Origin: Ananas comosus
Taxonomy: Eukaryota > Streptophyta > Magnoliopsida > Poales > Bromeliaceae
Reading direction: 5' to 3'
DNA length: 64,000 bases
NCBI RefSeq assembly: GCF_001540865.1
Contig: NC_033622.1
Coordinates: forward strand, 11,799,456 to 11,863,455
Part shown: positions 12,904 to 22,990 of the stretch, in pieces
Numbering within the stretch: position 1 is the stretch's first letter
Layout: each line of letters starts with the position of its first letter
Translations under genes and position numbers: made by a program
Notes under the pieces: model-generated
Told to the model about the DNA's origin: nothing
What the model saw: only the letters and a program-made list of their open reading frames with translations
Database searches by the model: none

Positions 12904-12988
12904 AATGTTGCAAATTTAGATACTCTACAGTCGGAAATTGTGGAGAAATAAATGAGCCTATTTATATCTAGAAGAAAATAATTAACTT

Positions 12989-13646
12989 CGGTCACTAAAT
13001 AAAATGGTATAAAATTTACACTTCTTTGTTTTAGATGTACAGGTAATATTAATTGCTCGCTCATAGATCAAGGATCTCCACACAAAGTAGAAATTTGAGG
13101 AATCCATCAACATTGTGATTCAACGGTGGACGCTGGTATATTTGGATTGTACATTTAAAAATGCAGCTGCTGCTTAATATCTTAAATCTTATCTATAGGA
13201 GACTCCTTTTTTTTTTTTTTTTCTTTTTCTGTCATGTAATTTAAATTTAAATAACATATACAGAGTAAAATATTTATGTATCGAAAGTGACCCTAATTCT
13301 AATTGCCACTGCAGTTTAATTAATGAAATTGTACTTAATGATATTCCTAGCTACTGTACTGTAATAACACATTACGTAACGAATCAAAGTGGATTCAACC
13401 AACTGCATGCCATTCAAACTACTGGCATCAAAAGTACTCAAAATTTTCAACTGAATTTATTACACATGAAAGAAAATTGGGTTTAAACTGCGTACTCGGC
13501 ATCAAAAGTACTCAAAATGTTCAGTTGGGTAGATAGATTTCACGTACGCACATGCACATTCTTTCCTATATAAACCAATTCATACTTACATCGCACAATT
13601 GCACCCACATGAATTAATTATCACTACAAAAATTGTTTGTTTCAGC
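12989..13646 (+). promoter_or_regulatory. OMT1 upstream region with TATA box
   Basis: Single-copy-looking sequence ahead of OMT1. CTATATAAA at 13566-13574 is a good TATA box about 75 bp before the ATG. The last ~38 bp before the ATG (from about 13609) are shared with OMT2, but everything further upstream is not. TTGTTTCAG just before the ATG resembles a splice acceptor, so a 5' UTR intron is possible. Confidence 0.55.
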
Positions 13647-15046
13647 ATGGAGGAGGAGCATAATCTAGACCTGGAGGGCCAAATCAGGGCGTGGCAGGCG
13701 ACGATGGCGATGGTCTACACCATGTCTCTCCGCTGCGCCGTCGAGCTCGGCATCCCCGACATCGTCAACGGAGCCGCCAGGGCGCCCCTCTCCGTCTCCC
13801 GCATCGCCGCGCTACTCTCTCCGACGCCTCCCCGCGACCACTCCGCGCTCCACCGCCTCTTGCGCTTCCTCGCTCACAAGGGCGTCTTCGCGGAGCGCAT
13901 AGACCCGAGCACGGGCGAGCCCACCTACGCCCCCACCCCGACGTCACGCTGGTTCTCGCGCCACTCCGAGCTCAGCCTTGCCTCCATGGTATCCTAACTA
14001 TTGTTGAAAACATTTAGTACTGTGATAGATACAAATCAGAATTCTGATCTATATGGCTGTGGTACAAAAGGTTTCTCCACGTATCAGCTTAAGCCGAGTT
14101 TTCCATACAAACCATGAATAATCATGTATTACTGTACACAGGTGCTCCTCCAAACGTGGTCGTTCCAGGAGAGCCCGTGGCACCGCCTTTCGGAGAAAGT
14201 GGTGCGGTGCGGCGGCAGCGTCGAGGGCATGGGAATGCCGCCGCACAAGGAGGAGGACCCGTGGGCGGATTTGGCGGCGGTGCCGGAGCGCGCGGCGGTG
14301 TTCAACTCGGCGATGGCTGCGATGAGCGGCATCGCCATGCGGGCGGTGATGGCGGTGTACAAAGGCGGGTTCGAGGGGATTCGGACGCTGGTGGACGTCG
14401 GGGGTGGGACGGGGGCGGTGCTGAAGGAGATCACGGAGCAGTGCCCGAATATTTGCGGCATCAATTTCGACCTCCCGCATGTCGTGGCCGCCGCGCCGGA
14501 GTGCCCCCGCGTCGAGCACGTCGGCGGCAGCGTGTTCGACGGCATTCCGGAGGGTGATGCTATCTTCATGAAGGTAGACAGACACTAATAAAATCTTTCC
14601 ATGCATTCGTTACAGGGCCATTTTCGTTTTCGTGCAAATTTTCAATATCAAGACCAAAGTTTATAAACTTATTCCTGCAGGTTAACAAACTATAATCATT
14701 TGATTCTTTCTATTTTTTTCGCTTGTTCTGGCAGCTTCTACTGCACTGCTTCGACGACGAAGGCTGTCTGAGGATACTGAAGAACTGCCAGAAGGCGATG
14801 CCGCGGAAATGCGGGAAGCTTATAATTGTAGATGCCGTTTTGGGCGCGGACGACGACAACGACGATGACGACGGCTCTCTGGAAGACATGAAGAAGACAT
14901 TCGATATGCTGATGCTCGCGTACACCGGAGGGAAGGAGAGGACCGAAGCAGAGTGGCGGAAGCTCCTGCGCTCGGGCGGCTTTCCGACATGCAACATCAT
15001 TCGGATTCCGTCTTTCTTTTCGATTATTGAGGCATTCGCAGAGTGA
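13647..15046 (+). CDS. Plant class I SAM-dependent O-methyltransferase, 3 exons (OMT1)
   Basis: Transfers a methyl group from S-adenosylmethionine to a hydroxyl of a small phenolic or alkaloid-type acceptor; the exact substrate cannot be read from sequence. Exons 13647-13988, 14142-14573 and 14735-15046 give 361 residues, the usual length, with phase-0 introns. The N-terminal dimerisation part has AVELGIPDI. The SAM-binding motif LVDVGGGTG is at 197-205, followed by DLPHV and DAIFMK. The catalytic His is in LLLHCFDDE (His262), where most relatives have LHDW; the adjacent Asp and Trp are replaced. The C-terminal block GGKERTEAEWRKLL is standard. An acidic run (DDDNDDDDG) follows IIVDAVLG. The exons are GC-rich against AT-rich flanks. 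A close paralogue is at 54708-56296. Confidence 0.9.
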
Positions 15047-15270
15047 TGACACTGAAGGGTCAGAGAAATAAGAAAACAGTTATTGAATAAGATTTCTCAA
15101 TAAGATGATAGTTATATGGACCCAAAAAAAAAATCTAGAATACTATTGATAGTGAAATAATAGTATTTGTTATTTATCTTTTATTTTTTTTAGATATTTT
15201 GAGTTTGTTATTTAGTGATGGTACTATTGTGAATTCAAAGACTACGAAACTAAAATAAATATTATTTATA

Positions 15271-15979
15271 GAGTAGGGCTACTATATTTCTATGAGTATT
15301 GGGTTCTTCGTACTCATAAGTTGTTTTCGATGATGGGGCTTCCGAATCGACAATTCACTCCGTTAAATATGATATAGAGTACTTGAAACTTCTAAAAAAT
15401 AAATTTCGTATTTTTCGAAATTAAAATAAAGCCCTTCAAACGGCATAAAATGAATGGTCAAAATCAAACGACGTCCTAAAAATGGATGATCGGATCCTTC
15501 AATTTAAGATCGGAGTTATTGATCTTTATCTAGGTAGTGAATATAATTTTCTATAAAAAATTCAACATATTTCAATTCTTTTACACCATTAAATTAGCAA
15601 GCAAGTATCCCATACCGGCCGTTAAAAATTATCAATTTTGTACCGACCGTCCCTAGAGCAAGTGGCAAAGAGCTTGGTGGTTGGTACTCGAGACCCAAGT
15701 TCGAATCCTAGTTGATTCACATTTCTAGCTAAGTTTATTTCTAAATGAAATAAACGAAGAGGGTAGCGTGCTACCTATCTCTCAAAAAAAAAAAAAAAAT
15801 CAATTTTGTGAGTTTTTGAACGTAAGGTAAATAATATCTTATAAAATTTGATTTCTAGAAGTTTTAAATACTCTAAATAATGTTTAACAGCATGGATCGT
15901 CGATTCAAAAGTTCTACCATCGAAAACAGCTTATGGGTATGAGGATAATCATACTTATAAGAGTATAGTAGCCGGACTC
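15271..15979. mobile_element. Mutator-type MITE interrupted by a SINE
   Basis: Inverted ends GAGTAGGGCTACTAT and (reverse complement of right end) GAGTCCGGCTACTAT. Flanked by a perfect 9-bp duplication TTATTTATA at 15262-15270 and 15980-15988. The paralogous spacer near 56510 has the single uninterrupted TTATTTATA. Same family as 2372-2900. Confidence 0.88.
15642..15798 (+). mobile_element. Full-length tRNA-type SINE nested in MITE
   Basis: Starts ACCGACCGTCCCTAGAGC and contains TGGCAAAGAGCTTGG (box A-like) and AGTTCGAATCC (box B-like). Ends in poly(A). The 11-bp duplication ATCAATTTTGT flanks it at 15631-15641 and 15799-15809. Confidence 0.88.
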
Positions 15980-15988
15980 TTATTTATA

Positions 15989-16892
15989 TACTATAATTAA
16001 TAATTTAAACAACACTCTTTAACTGTTACTATATACCTAGCGACCCCACATATAGCAATATTTTTTAAAAGTATCGGTAATTTAGCCAGCCGCATTTTTT
16101 TTGACCCGTACCGAGATTTAAAAGTGTCACTATAAATCGTTTTTGTTATAGTGGTAGCCGGACTCTTATTTATATACTATAATTAATAATATTATTATAG
16201 CTCAACTCTAGTTAATTATGTTGGTAAAAAAAGGGGCTAGAAGTGAGCATAGTATGGACTCATTTTTTCGTAAAGAAAATAAGTTGGTCCAGCCTTTCGT
16301 ACTATTAATTCAAAATTTACAAAATAAAGTTATGTTAGACGTAATTTAATAACATAGTAATCCCCGCTATTCCGAATTTGAAAATAAGTTGGTCCAGCCT
16401 TAATAAAAGTATTGTTTTTATACTATAGCTTGTTTACAAGTTCGAACCATAATTACTTTATATTTTTAACTAAAAAAAATAGACAAAATGGATTGTATGT
16501 TACCTGATTGTAAGTGTTTTTAAGATACTATTTGCTTTTCTAATTGAGGTTGCAACGTATAGTTGTAGGAGAAAAGACTTTAAATAATTTTAAACTTTTT
16601 TAACTTTTTATAGTGTAAAAATAAATTTTTTAGTCACCGCGTTATGAAACGAGATCTTAGACATGCTCAAATCCCTTTTTTTTTTTTTGTATTTAAATCA
16701 TATCGATAATCTACTGATTCTTTCACCAAAAAGACGGAAATGGGATCCGGCCCAACACGTACGGCATCCCTGTAGTTTTTAAACTATAGATGTGCCGCTA
16801 ATATAAAACTGATATATTATATCATTATAATAAATAATTTAAACGCCAAATCACTTTCATATTAGATATATATTAATATTTAATTAAAAAAA
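15989..16892. other. OMT1-DYRKP spacer, proximal part
   Basis: A 37-bp string beginning GTAGCCGGACTC occurs at 15969 and again at 16153, bracketing about 150 bp not present in the other units. This implies a local duplication or a second insertion. The rest aligns with 36436-37370 and 56530-57500. No gene. Confidence 0.55.
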
Positions 16893-17313
16893 GAGAAAAC
16901 TTTAAATACCTCTATGTGGTTTCGCATTTTCTCACTTTAGTACCTTATGGTTTAAAGTGTATCAAGTTAGTACCATATGTGGTTTCGCACTTTCTCACTT
17001 TAGTACCTTGTGGTTTCAAGTGTATCAAGTTAGTACCATGTGGTTTCATTTTTGTATCAAGTTAGTATCATGTGGTTTCAATATTCTTTTTTTATTATCC
17101 ATTTCGAGGTATATAATTTAACGAAGTATTAAACTATATGGTACTAAAGTGAGAAAGTGCGAAACCACATGTACTAACTTAATACACTTGAAACTACAGG
17201 GTACTAAAGTTAGAAAGTGCGAAACCACATGGTACTAACTTGATACAACTTAAACCACATAATACTAAAGTAAGAAAGTGCGAAACCACATGGGGGGTAT
17301 TTGAAGTTTCCCC
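16893..17313. mobile_element. Mutator-type MITE with proven empty site
   Basis: Ends GAGAAAACTTTAAATACC and the inverted GGGGAAACTTCAAATACC. Perfect 9-bp duplication TTAAAAAAA at 16884-16892 and 17314-17322. Both paralogous spacers (near 37340 and 57487) have an unoccupied site reading TTAATTAAAAAA. Interior repeats are the same CACTTTAGTACC type as in 12332-12890. Confidence 0.92.
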
Positions 17314-17531
17314 TTAAAAAAACTAAGTTATGTGACTTCATTGTAATAATTTACAAAAGTTTAAATAAAAAAAAAACAACAAATTAAAGTTTTAATGAAA
17401 GCGTCATGTATTTTATAGTTTGAGGACCAAAATTATAATTTAGCCAATAATTAATATGTAAAAATATATAAAACTTACCCAACTATTATCTATTTTGATC
17501 TGACTATCTAATCTTTCAAAATTTTAATTTA

Positions 17532-17910
17532 GGCTAAATTACAGAAAACCCTCCCGTCAAAATTCGATTTTTTACTTTTCCCCCCTATCATTTAAAAACC
17601 TACATTTTGCCCCCTTGTAAAATAAAAAATGTTCACAAAGAGGTACGGTGTGAACTGTGATGATAAAATGACCATTTTGCCTCTCACCATTTTGCCCCTC
17701 ACCATGTTCAACAGAGAGAAGGCTGAGGGTATTTTTGGTATAAAAAAAAATATAATAATATTTTATAAACGGAACCTTAACGGATTACTAATGGCAAGGG
17801 GCGAAGTGAACATTTTTTATTTTACAAGGGGACAAAGTGGAGGTTTTTAAATGACAGGGGGAAAAAGTGAAAAATCGGGTTTTGATAGAGGGGGTTAATG
17901 TAATTTAGCC
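17532..17910. mobile_element. MITE with ~100-bp inverted termini
   Basis: Both ends begin GGCTAAATTACA when read inward, and the inverted similarity runs through the ACTTTTCCCCC blocks. The paralogous spacers near 37550 and 60230 read AATTTTAATTTATTACATA without it. The target duplication is imperfect (TTTTAATTTA against TTTAATAATTTA). A 73-codon open frame inside is an artefact. Confidence 0.8.
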
Positions 17911-18235
17911 TTTAATAATTTATTAGATAACTTTTAAATTTTTTTTGATTTGAGTCGATTAATAAATTTTTAACTTTAAAATTTGAATGCACTTTTTTTT
18001 GTATCTTATTTAATATAACTAATATATTAAAATAAGTAATTAACTTAGATTTTATACAGAAAGAGCCATCAAATGACTTAAAGCAAATAAATTAAAAAAT
18101 TATGGACTAAAATTTAAATTTTTAAAAATTTGTTAGTCCAAAATAAAAAAGTTAAAGTTAAAATAAATTCTATATAACTTATCCAATAAGTAGTCGAAAA
18201 TAAACAAACATACAAGATCAAAAGCGCACAAAGTT

Positions 18236-18320
18236 TTTTTTTTCGAGAGAGATAGATAGCATATTACCCGTTTCATTTATTTTATTTAGAAATAAATTTA
18301 ATCAGAAATGTGAATCAACT
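18236..18320 (-). mobile_element. 5'-truncated SINE shared by units 1 and 2
   Basis: Only the 3' part of the SINE is present. An imperfect duplication of AAGCGCACAAAGTTT flanks it. The same truncated insert lies at 37868-37953, while the unit 3 spacer near 60700 is uninterrupted (AGAAGCGCACAGAGTTTG). It marks units 1 and 2 as sister copies. Confidence 0.75.
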
Positions 18321-19324
18321 AGAAGCGCGTAGAGTTTGTTAGTATCTTTGGCCTTTTGCACACATTATTTAGAAATAAATTTAAAATTGGAACCTAATTT
18401 TCGAGGAGAATGCCGTATTAGATTTAGCAATGAGGCTGTTTAGCCTGTGACTAGACACGGTGGAAAAAACAAAAAAGAGGTTGTTTAGCCCGTGACTAGA
18501 CACGGTGCCAAAAAAAGAAAAAAAGAAAAAATCCTCTCAAAATTAAGATGCAGCCATTAACTACTACATTTGGACTGGGCATGCAATTTCTTTTCCCAAG
18601 TTTATTTATTTATTTATTTATTAGGTCATAGATACTATAAAAAATTTATCAAAGCTAAAAAAAATTTATTGTATAACACTTACACTATATCATCTATCAT
18701 TTTGAGAGAAAACTAGGATAAAAATATTTTACTAAAAATTATAATAAAATAAATAAATTTTAGAAAAATATTTTAATTGATTAGAAATACCACGCCGGTA
18801 ATATTATTGTTGCATTCTAAAATTTTTTCTAAGCGACAGCTATAATATAACCCAATTAATTGCGAAGAATCTTACAATCTATTAACAACTGTAACTAAAA
18901 GGACATACAACCAATAGAACCCCGGCACCAGCAAACCATCTACTGCTAGTGTACTACTACTACTAGTGCTACTACTAGTCTCTACTCTCTCCTTTGTTAT
19001 TTTGTTATCATTCCAATGCCCATGCTTTGTCGGGCCATTGCGGACTCAAATCCACTCTTCTATAATGCCTTGTTCCCTCTTCTTCCACCTCCATCACCAC
19101 CGCCATTAGAATCCACCTCTACATCCCCTCACTCTACTTCCACAATCTCGTTTCTCCAAGAACCCCTCTCGGTGAGTCTCTTTTCCTCCCTCTTTTTTAT
19201 ATAATGTGATCAAGGAGTTTCCAATTTATAGGCATTTGTACCCATATTTGGACGGGTTTAAATAATTTGGTCCCCGGAATGGAGAAATAGTTTTTTTTTT
19301 TTTTTTTTAAAAGAACATTTTTTN

Positions 19325-19725
19325 GCGCCGCGTGGCCCCCGCCACGCTCTGCCTCTTGGGAGAGCAGAGGGTTTTTTTGGTGCACCCGGTATACCATTTT
19401 TATTTTAAAATTTTAATTTTAATTTTAATTTAATATAATAGATATATATTTTATTATATTTAAAAAATATATGTAAAAGATAATTTTAAATCTTAAATTC
19501 TAAATTATTATATATATATTTTTAAAATATCATAATATAAATATATAATTAAATTATAATGAAAAAATAAAAAATAAAAGTTTTAAAACAAAACTAGTGC
19601 ACCGGGTGCACAAAAAAAAATCCAACTGCTCTCCCTGGGAGAGCAACAGGACTGATGGGCCCGCATGGCTCGGGTGCCCCGCGGCGCCCATCCAGTGCGT
19701 CCTCAAAAAAAAATTTTTGGATATG
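19325..19725. mobile_element. Palindromic MITE adjacent to an N
   Basis: The arms contain inverted blocks: GGAGAGCAGAGGG, then GGTGCACCCGGTATACC on the left; the right arm reads GCACCGGGTGCAC, then CTGCTCTCCC and GCGGCGCCCAT. Copies 2 and 3 of this UTR intron lack the element. The left end is blurred by the single N at 19324. Confidence 0.6.
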
Positions 19726-20117
19726 GTGTCTACAAAATTTTTGCCCCTTTGTGCCACCATTGGATCCTTTTGTCTCTTTAATTGTATAAGGTGGGGAAAA
19801 GAAGTTTTTTTTTTTTGTTGTTGTTTTTTTGGATTGGGCTCTCCAACCTGAGGGTATAAACCCACATTGAATTCTTCTTTCTATCTCTCTATTTGTAGAG
19901 ATTGATTGAAGTAATTTTGTTCTAGAAATTAAGAAATAAGGGGAAAAATGAACTATTTTTTTGGATTAATTTTTTAGTTTTCACTATTGGGTCATTGTAG
20001 AGATGGTAAAAAAAAAGAAGAAAATTTTATGCTTATTTTCTAGGGCTTTTTTTAGAAATCTGTTGTAGAGATGGTGGATTCGGTTAATGTAGTGTTGGAA
20101 AAGAAGTTTTTTTTTTT

Positions 20118-20620
20118 GGGCAATTGTTTATATACTTCTGAAAAGTTTTCGACTTTCTGATTTATCCTTCTTAGAAGGCTAATATTGAAAATACGTTTTT
20201 ACGTTCCAATCTATTGCAAATATACTCCTAGAGTTAAAATTTGTTAATGAACTCTATTATCTATATAAAATTACTATTTTGCCCTTTCAAATATATCCTT
20301 CCACCATCACCAATTTTTCTTATTTGCTCTCAAGTCAGGGGCACAAAACGTATTTTGACTTTTGGTCTTTTCAAATATAACTCTCTATCATCACCAACAT
20401 TTCTTATTTGCTCTTAAGTTAAGGGCAAAATTGGCATTTTAATTTTTTTAACTGTGGCAGATATTTAACTCACGTTAACCTAGATTAACTTAACAGGTGG
20501 TACCTATAAGGGTATTTTGGAATAACGGAGGAACATATGAGGGATATATTGGAAAGAAAAAAAAAAAGTAGAAAAAAATAAGATATTTCCGAAGTTTTAA
20601 GAATATATAGGCAATTATCC
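20118..20620. mobile_element. MITE in DYRKP pseudogene UTR intron, copy 1
   Basis: Ends GGGCAATTGTTTATATAC and, reverse complemented, GGATAATTGCCTATATAT. Same insertion as 46063-46565. The functional gene's UTR intron near 61880 lacks it. Confidence 0.75.
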
Positions 20621-21243
20621 TTTTTTTTTTATTTTTTTGGATTGGGCTCTCGAACCTGAGGGTATAGACCCACGTTGAATCCTTCTTTCTATCTCTCTAT
20701 TTGTAGAGATTGATTGAAGTAATTTTGTTCTAGGAATGGAGAAATAGGGGGAAAAAAAAAAGAACTACTTTTTTGGATTAAATTTTTTAGTTTTTACTAT
20801 GGATTCATTGTAGAGGTGGTGTAAAAATAAAAAAAAAAAAACAAAATTTTATGTTTATTTTCTAGGGTTTTTTTTTTTAGAAATCTGTTGTAGAGATGGT
20901 GGATTCGGTTAATGTAGTGTTCGAATTCTTGAGGAAGAACAAGTTTACTAAGACCGAGGCGGCGTTCCGAGAGGAGCTCACTAGCCGCCTCGATTTGAAT
21001 AGTTCGTTGTTGGATTAAGTGCCTCTTAAAGGATAAAGAGCAAGCACGGGATGGAAGGGATTATACAAGCTACTGCAACGGAGACAGTTCGGAGGAGATC
21101 ATCGTGAGGGAAATCGAAGTCGGGAGCATCCAAAACGGGTCGTGACATAAGAACGATATTGTTTCGCATGAACTTTATGATGAGAGCGATTTGAAAGATC
21201 TTTATATATTCTATAGATCTTCGCTTAGATTGTTGTCCCTATT

Positions 21244-22640
21244 ATCCTATAGATCTTCACCCGACCCGATAGTACCTATTTTGGGAATGTCCAGTGCCAA
21301 AGTCATTGAATGGGTAAGTCGCCAATCCTTAATTACGATGTAATGTACTTTATTTGTTGGTTTATAGGTACTAGTGGGTTTAAAACCATTGGTTTCTATA
21401 AATCTACCATTGTGTGATTCCTATTGAATCATATACTATGGGGTGGGTGCAGGGTGGGCGATTATCAAACGGACTACTCATTCATTAGATAGAGAAGATC
21501 GCCAAAATTTCGTGATCCACTATCGAACCTATTCCAATTCCAACAGCTCAGACTTGAATCGTGGGGATCACCGAAGTACTTCGTATAAAATGAAAACAGA
21601 ATCGGTATCTCAATATTGATTAGATCCGAAATCTGTTATTGAATTGCTCATTCAATGAGCATTCTCAATATTATGCCTTGAAGAGGACTCGAACCTCCAC
21701 GCTCTTTAGCATAAGATTTTGAGTCTTGCGTGTCTACCATTTCACCATCAAGGCATCTTGAAAGTGAATCGTATTCCATGAATATGATATCTATCTAATG
21801 TGATATATGGAATATATGACAATGGTGGAGTGTTGGAGTATTTCTATCGATCGGTCATATAGGCTTGAGTCAGACATCAAATTGCTTCGATTTGAATTAT
21901 CCGGAGGATACCTTATATAGAAATATATATAGATATATAAGATGTACAATCAAACCTATTTCTTGATTCAATAGAAGCCAAAGAAGTGAATATGGTACCC
22001 AAATAACGATAGGATAGATATGTCAAAAGCAGGTCTGATTACGCCTCTTCCTAATCCGTCATAGAATGGTTGGACGTAGGGATCAATATGTAAACATAGT
22101 CTCATTTTACATGCGCTCGAATGACCCCTTCTGATAATAAGAATGTACATAACCCTATTCTGGTTTGGTCCGGTATCGAATGAACTTCTAATATGATAAT
22201 CGAGGTGATTCCATGATTAGAAGTTCATAACCCCAGCCCATTCCCATTTTGGGCGGAACAGATCTACTCATTCTTTGATTCCAGTTAGTAAGAGGGATTT
22301 GGAACTCAGAAATATACCTAAAAGCTAAAAGATGATATCCTGAGCAATTGCAAGAATTGGGTTCATGGATATTCTTGGTATAGTAAATGATATCACACAT
22401 AAGTAAATGATATCACACATACAGTCATACTCAATTCGATGGAAAATTGTTTGATCTTAAAGAGGATCTTCTCCAATTTCGCAGGTAAGGGGTTATTTCT
22501 TGGTTTCGTCCAGTTATTAATAACTTGATTATAATTATCTAATAGTAAATAGAAACAAGGCTCGTAAGGACTCCTTTTGAAATCAAGAAATATAGGCCTA
22601 CAATCCACACCAGAATAGATAGAGTTTTTTGAAAAAACAT
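21244..22640. other. Plastid-like DNA insert, copy 1
   Basis: Begins right at the DYRKP breakpoint and carries a trnL-CAA copy with flanking sequence of plastid character on both sides. Short open frames here are fragmentary and I do not assign genes. It may have arrived directly or within mitochondrial DNA, which commonly carries plastid pieces. The homologous block is 47172-48530. Confidence 0.6.
21674..21754 (-). tRNA. trnL-CAA: Plastid-type trnL-CAA copy, degraded
   Basis: Reading on the minus strand, the acceptor 5' strand is GCCTTGA and the 3' strand TCAAGGC plus discriminator A. The anticodon loop is CTCAAAA (anticodon CAA), with a long variable arm as in class II tRNAs and T loop TTCGAGT. 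The anticodon stem has a C-A mismatch (CAAGA against TCTTA) where the intact tRNA has CGAGA/TCTCG. Probably non-functional in the nucleus. Confidence 0.85.
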
Positions 22641-22717
22641 GCTAGTGGACGAAGACATCAATGGATAAGAGACTAAGGGCTCACATCTGGCAAATTCCTA
22701 TTTTTTGTCCGCCACCG

Positions 22718-22990
22718 AAGGATTGAAATTGATCCGCAAAAGATCAGGGCGATTCAGGAAATGCCGCCTCCAAGAAACCTAAAGGAGCTTAAATAACTCC
22801 AAGGAAGATTGGCTTATATCCAATGGTTCATTCATATCAAACTTATCTGGCAGATGCTTGCCCTTCTCTCGATTGATGAAGAAGGGAGTCCCGTTCGAGT
22901 GGGATAAAGCCTGCCAAAACTTTCCTTGGGTACGAATGTCATGTTCAAAGCTGGTTTCTCTAGACACCATGGAAAAGATCACTGACGAGC
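22718..22990 (+). pseudogene. Ty3/gypsy reverse transcriptase fragment, frameshifted
   Basis: One frame encodes IEIDPQKIRAIQEMPPPRN then LKELK-stop-LQGRLAYIQ. After a frameshift, another frame gives NLSGRCLPFSRLMKKGVPF and EWDKACQN. This is the region joining RT to RNase H in plant gypsy polyproteins. The stop and frameshift make it dead. It is embedded in organelle-like DNA and repeated at 48612-48880. Confidence 0.82.

Larger units (their letters stand above)
11020..12988 (+). repeat. Transporter 3' flank, source of two inverted copies
   Basis: The segment starting at ATAGATAGATCTATGCAC just past the transporter stop is present in reverse complement at 27236-27885 and at 53033-54418. This copy is interrupted by a MITE (11577-11926) and by a SINE carrying another MITE (12146-12903). 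Homology stops at AATTAACTTCGG near 12988, where the 53-kb copy joins gypsy-derived DNA. No coding region is seen. Confidence 0.8.
18960..21243 (+). pseudogene. Truncated DYRKP kinase 5' end, copy 1
   Basis: Matches the 5' UTR exon, 5' UTR intron and first ~320 bp of coding exon 1 of the kinase gene at 62150. The 5' UTR donor GGTGAGT is at 19171. The ATG-containing region appears twice: an abortive copy at 20071 that runs about 30 bp, then the longer copy starting at 20896. The longer copy has the LisH-type start (VNVVFEFLRKNKFTK) but a 4-bp insertion after SLLD creates TAA after 41 residues. Homology ends at CCCTAT near 21243, where plastid-like DNA begins. No kinase domain follows, so no product is expected. 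Confidence 0.88.

Noticed and set aside
14049..14606. Long minus-strand and alternate-frame ORFs over the OMT exons (also 55113-55649)
   Set aside because: They are shadows of GC-rich exon 2. The plus-strand frame has the SAM-binding motif and correct splice sites.
17629..17850. 73-codon frame
   Set aside because: Lies wholly within a MITE that is absent from both paralogous spacers.
19016..19204. Proline/serine-rich 62-codon frame recurring at 19016, 45661 and 61477 as a possible conserved small protein
   Set aside because: It lies in the DYRKP 5' UTR exon and reads through the splice donor into the intron. The initial ATG is missing in copy 2. At most it is an upstream ORF in the functional gene.
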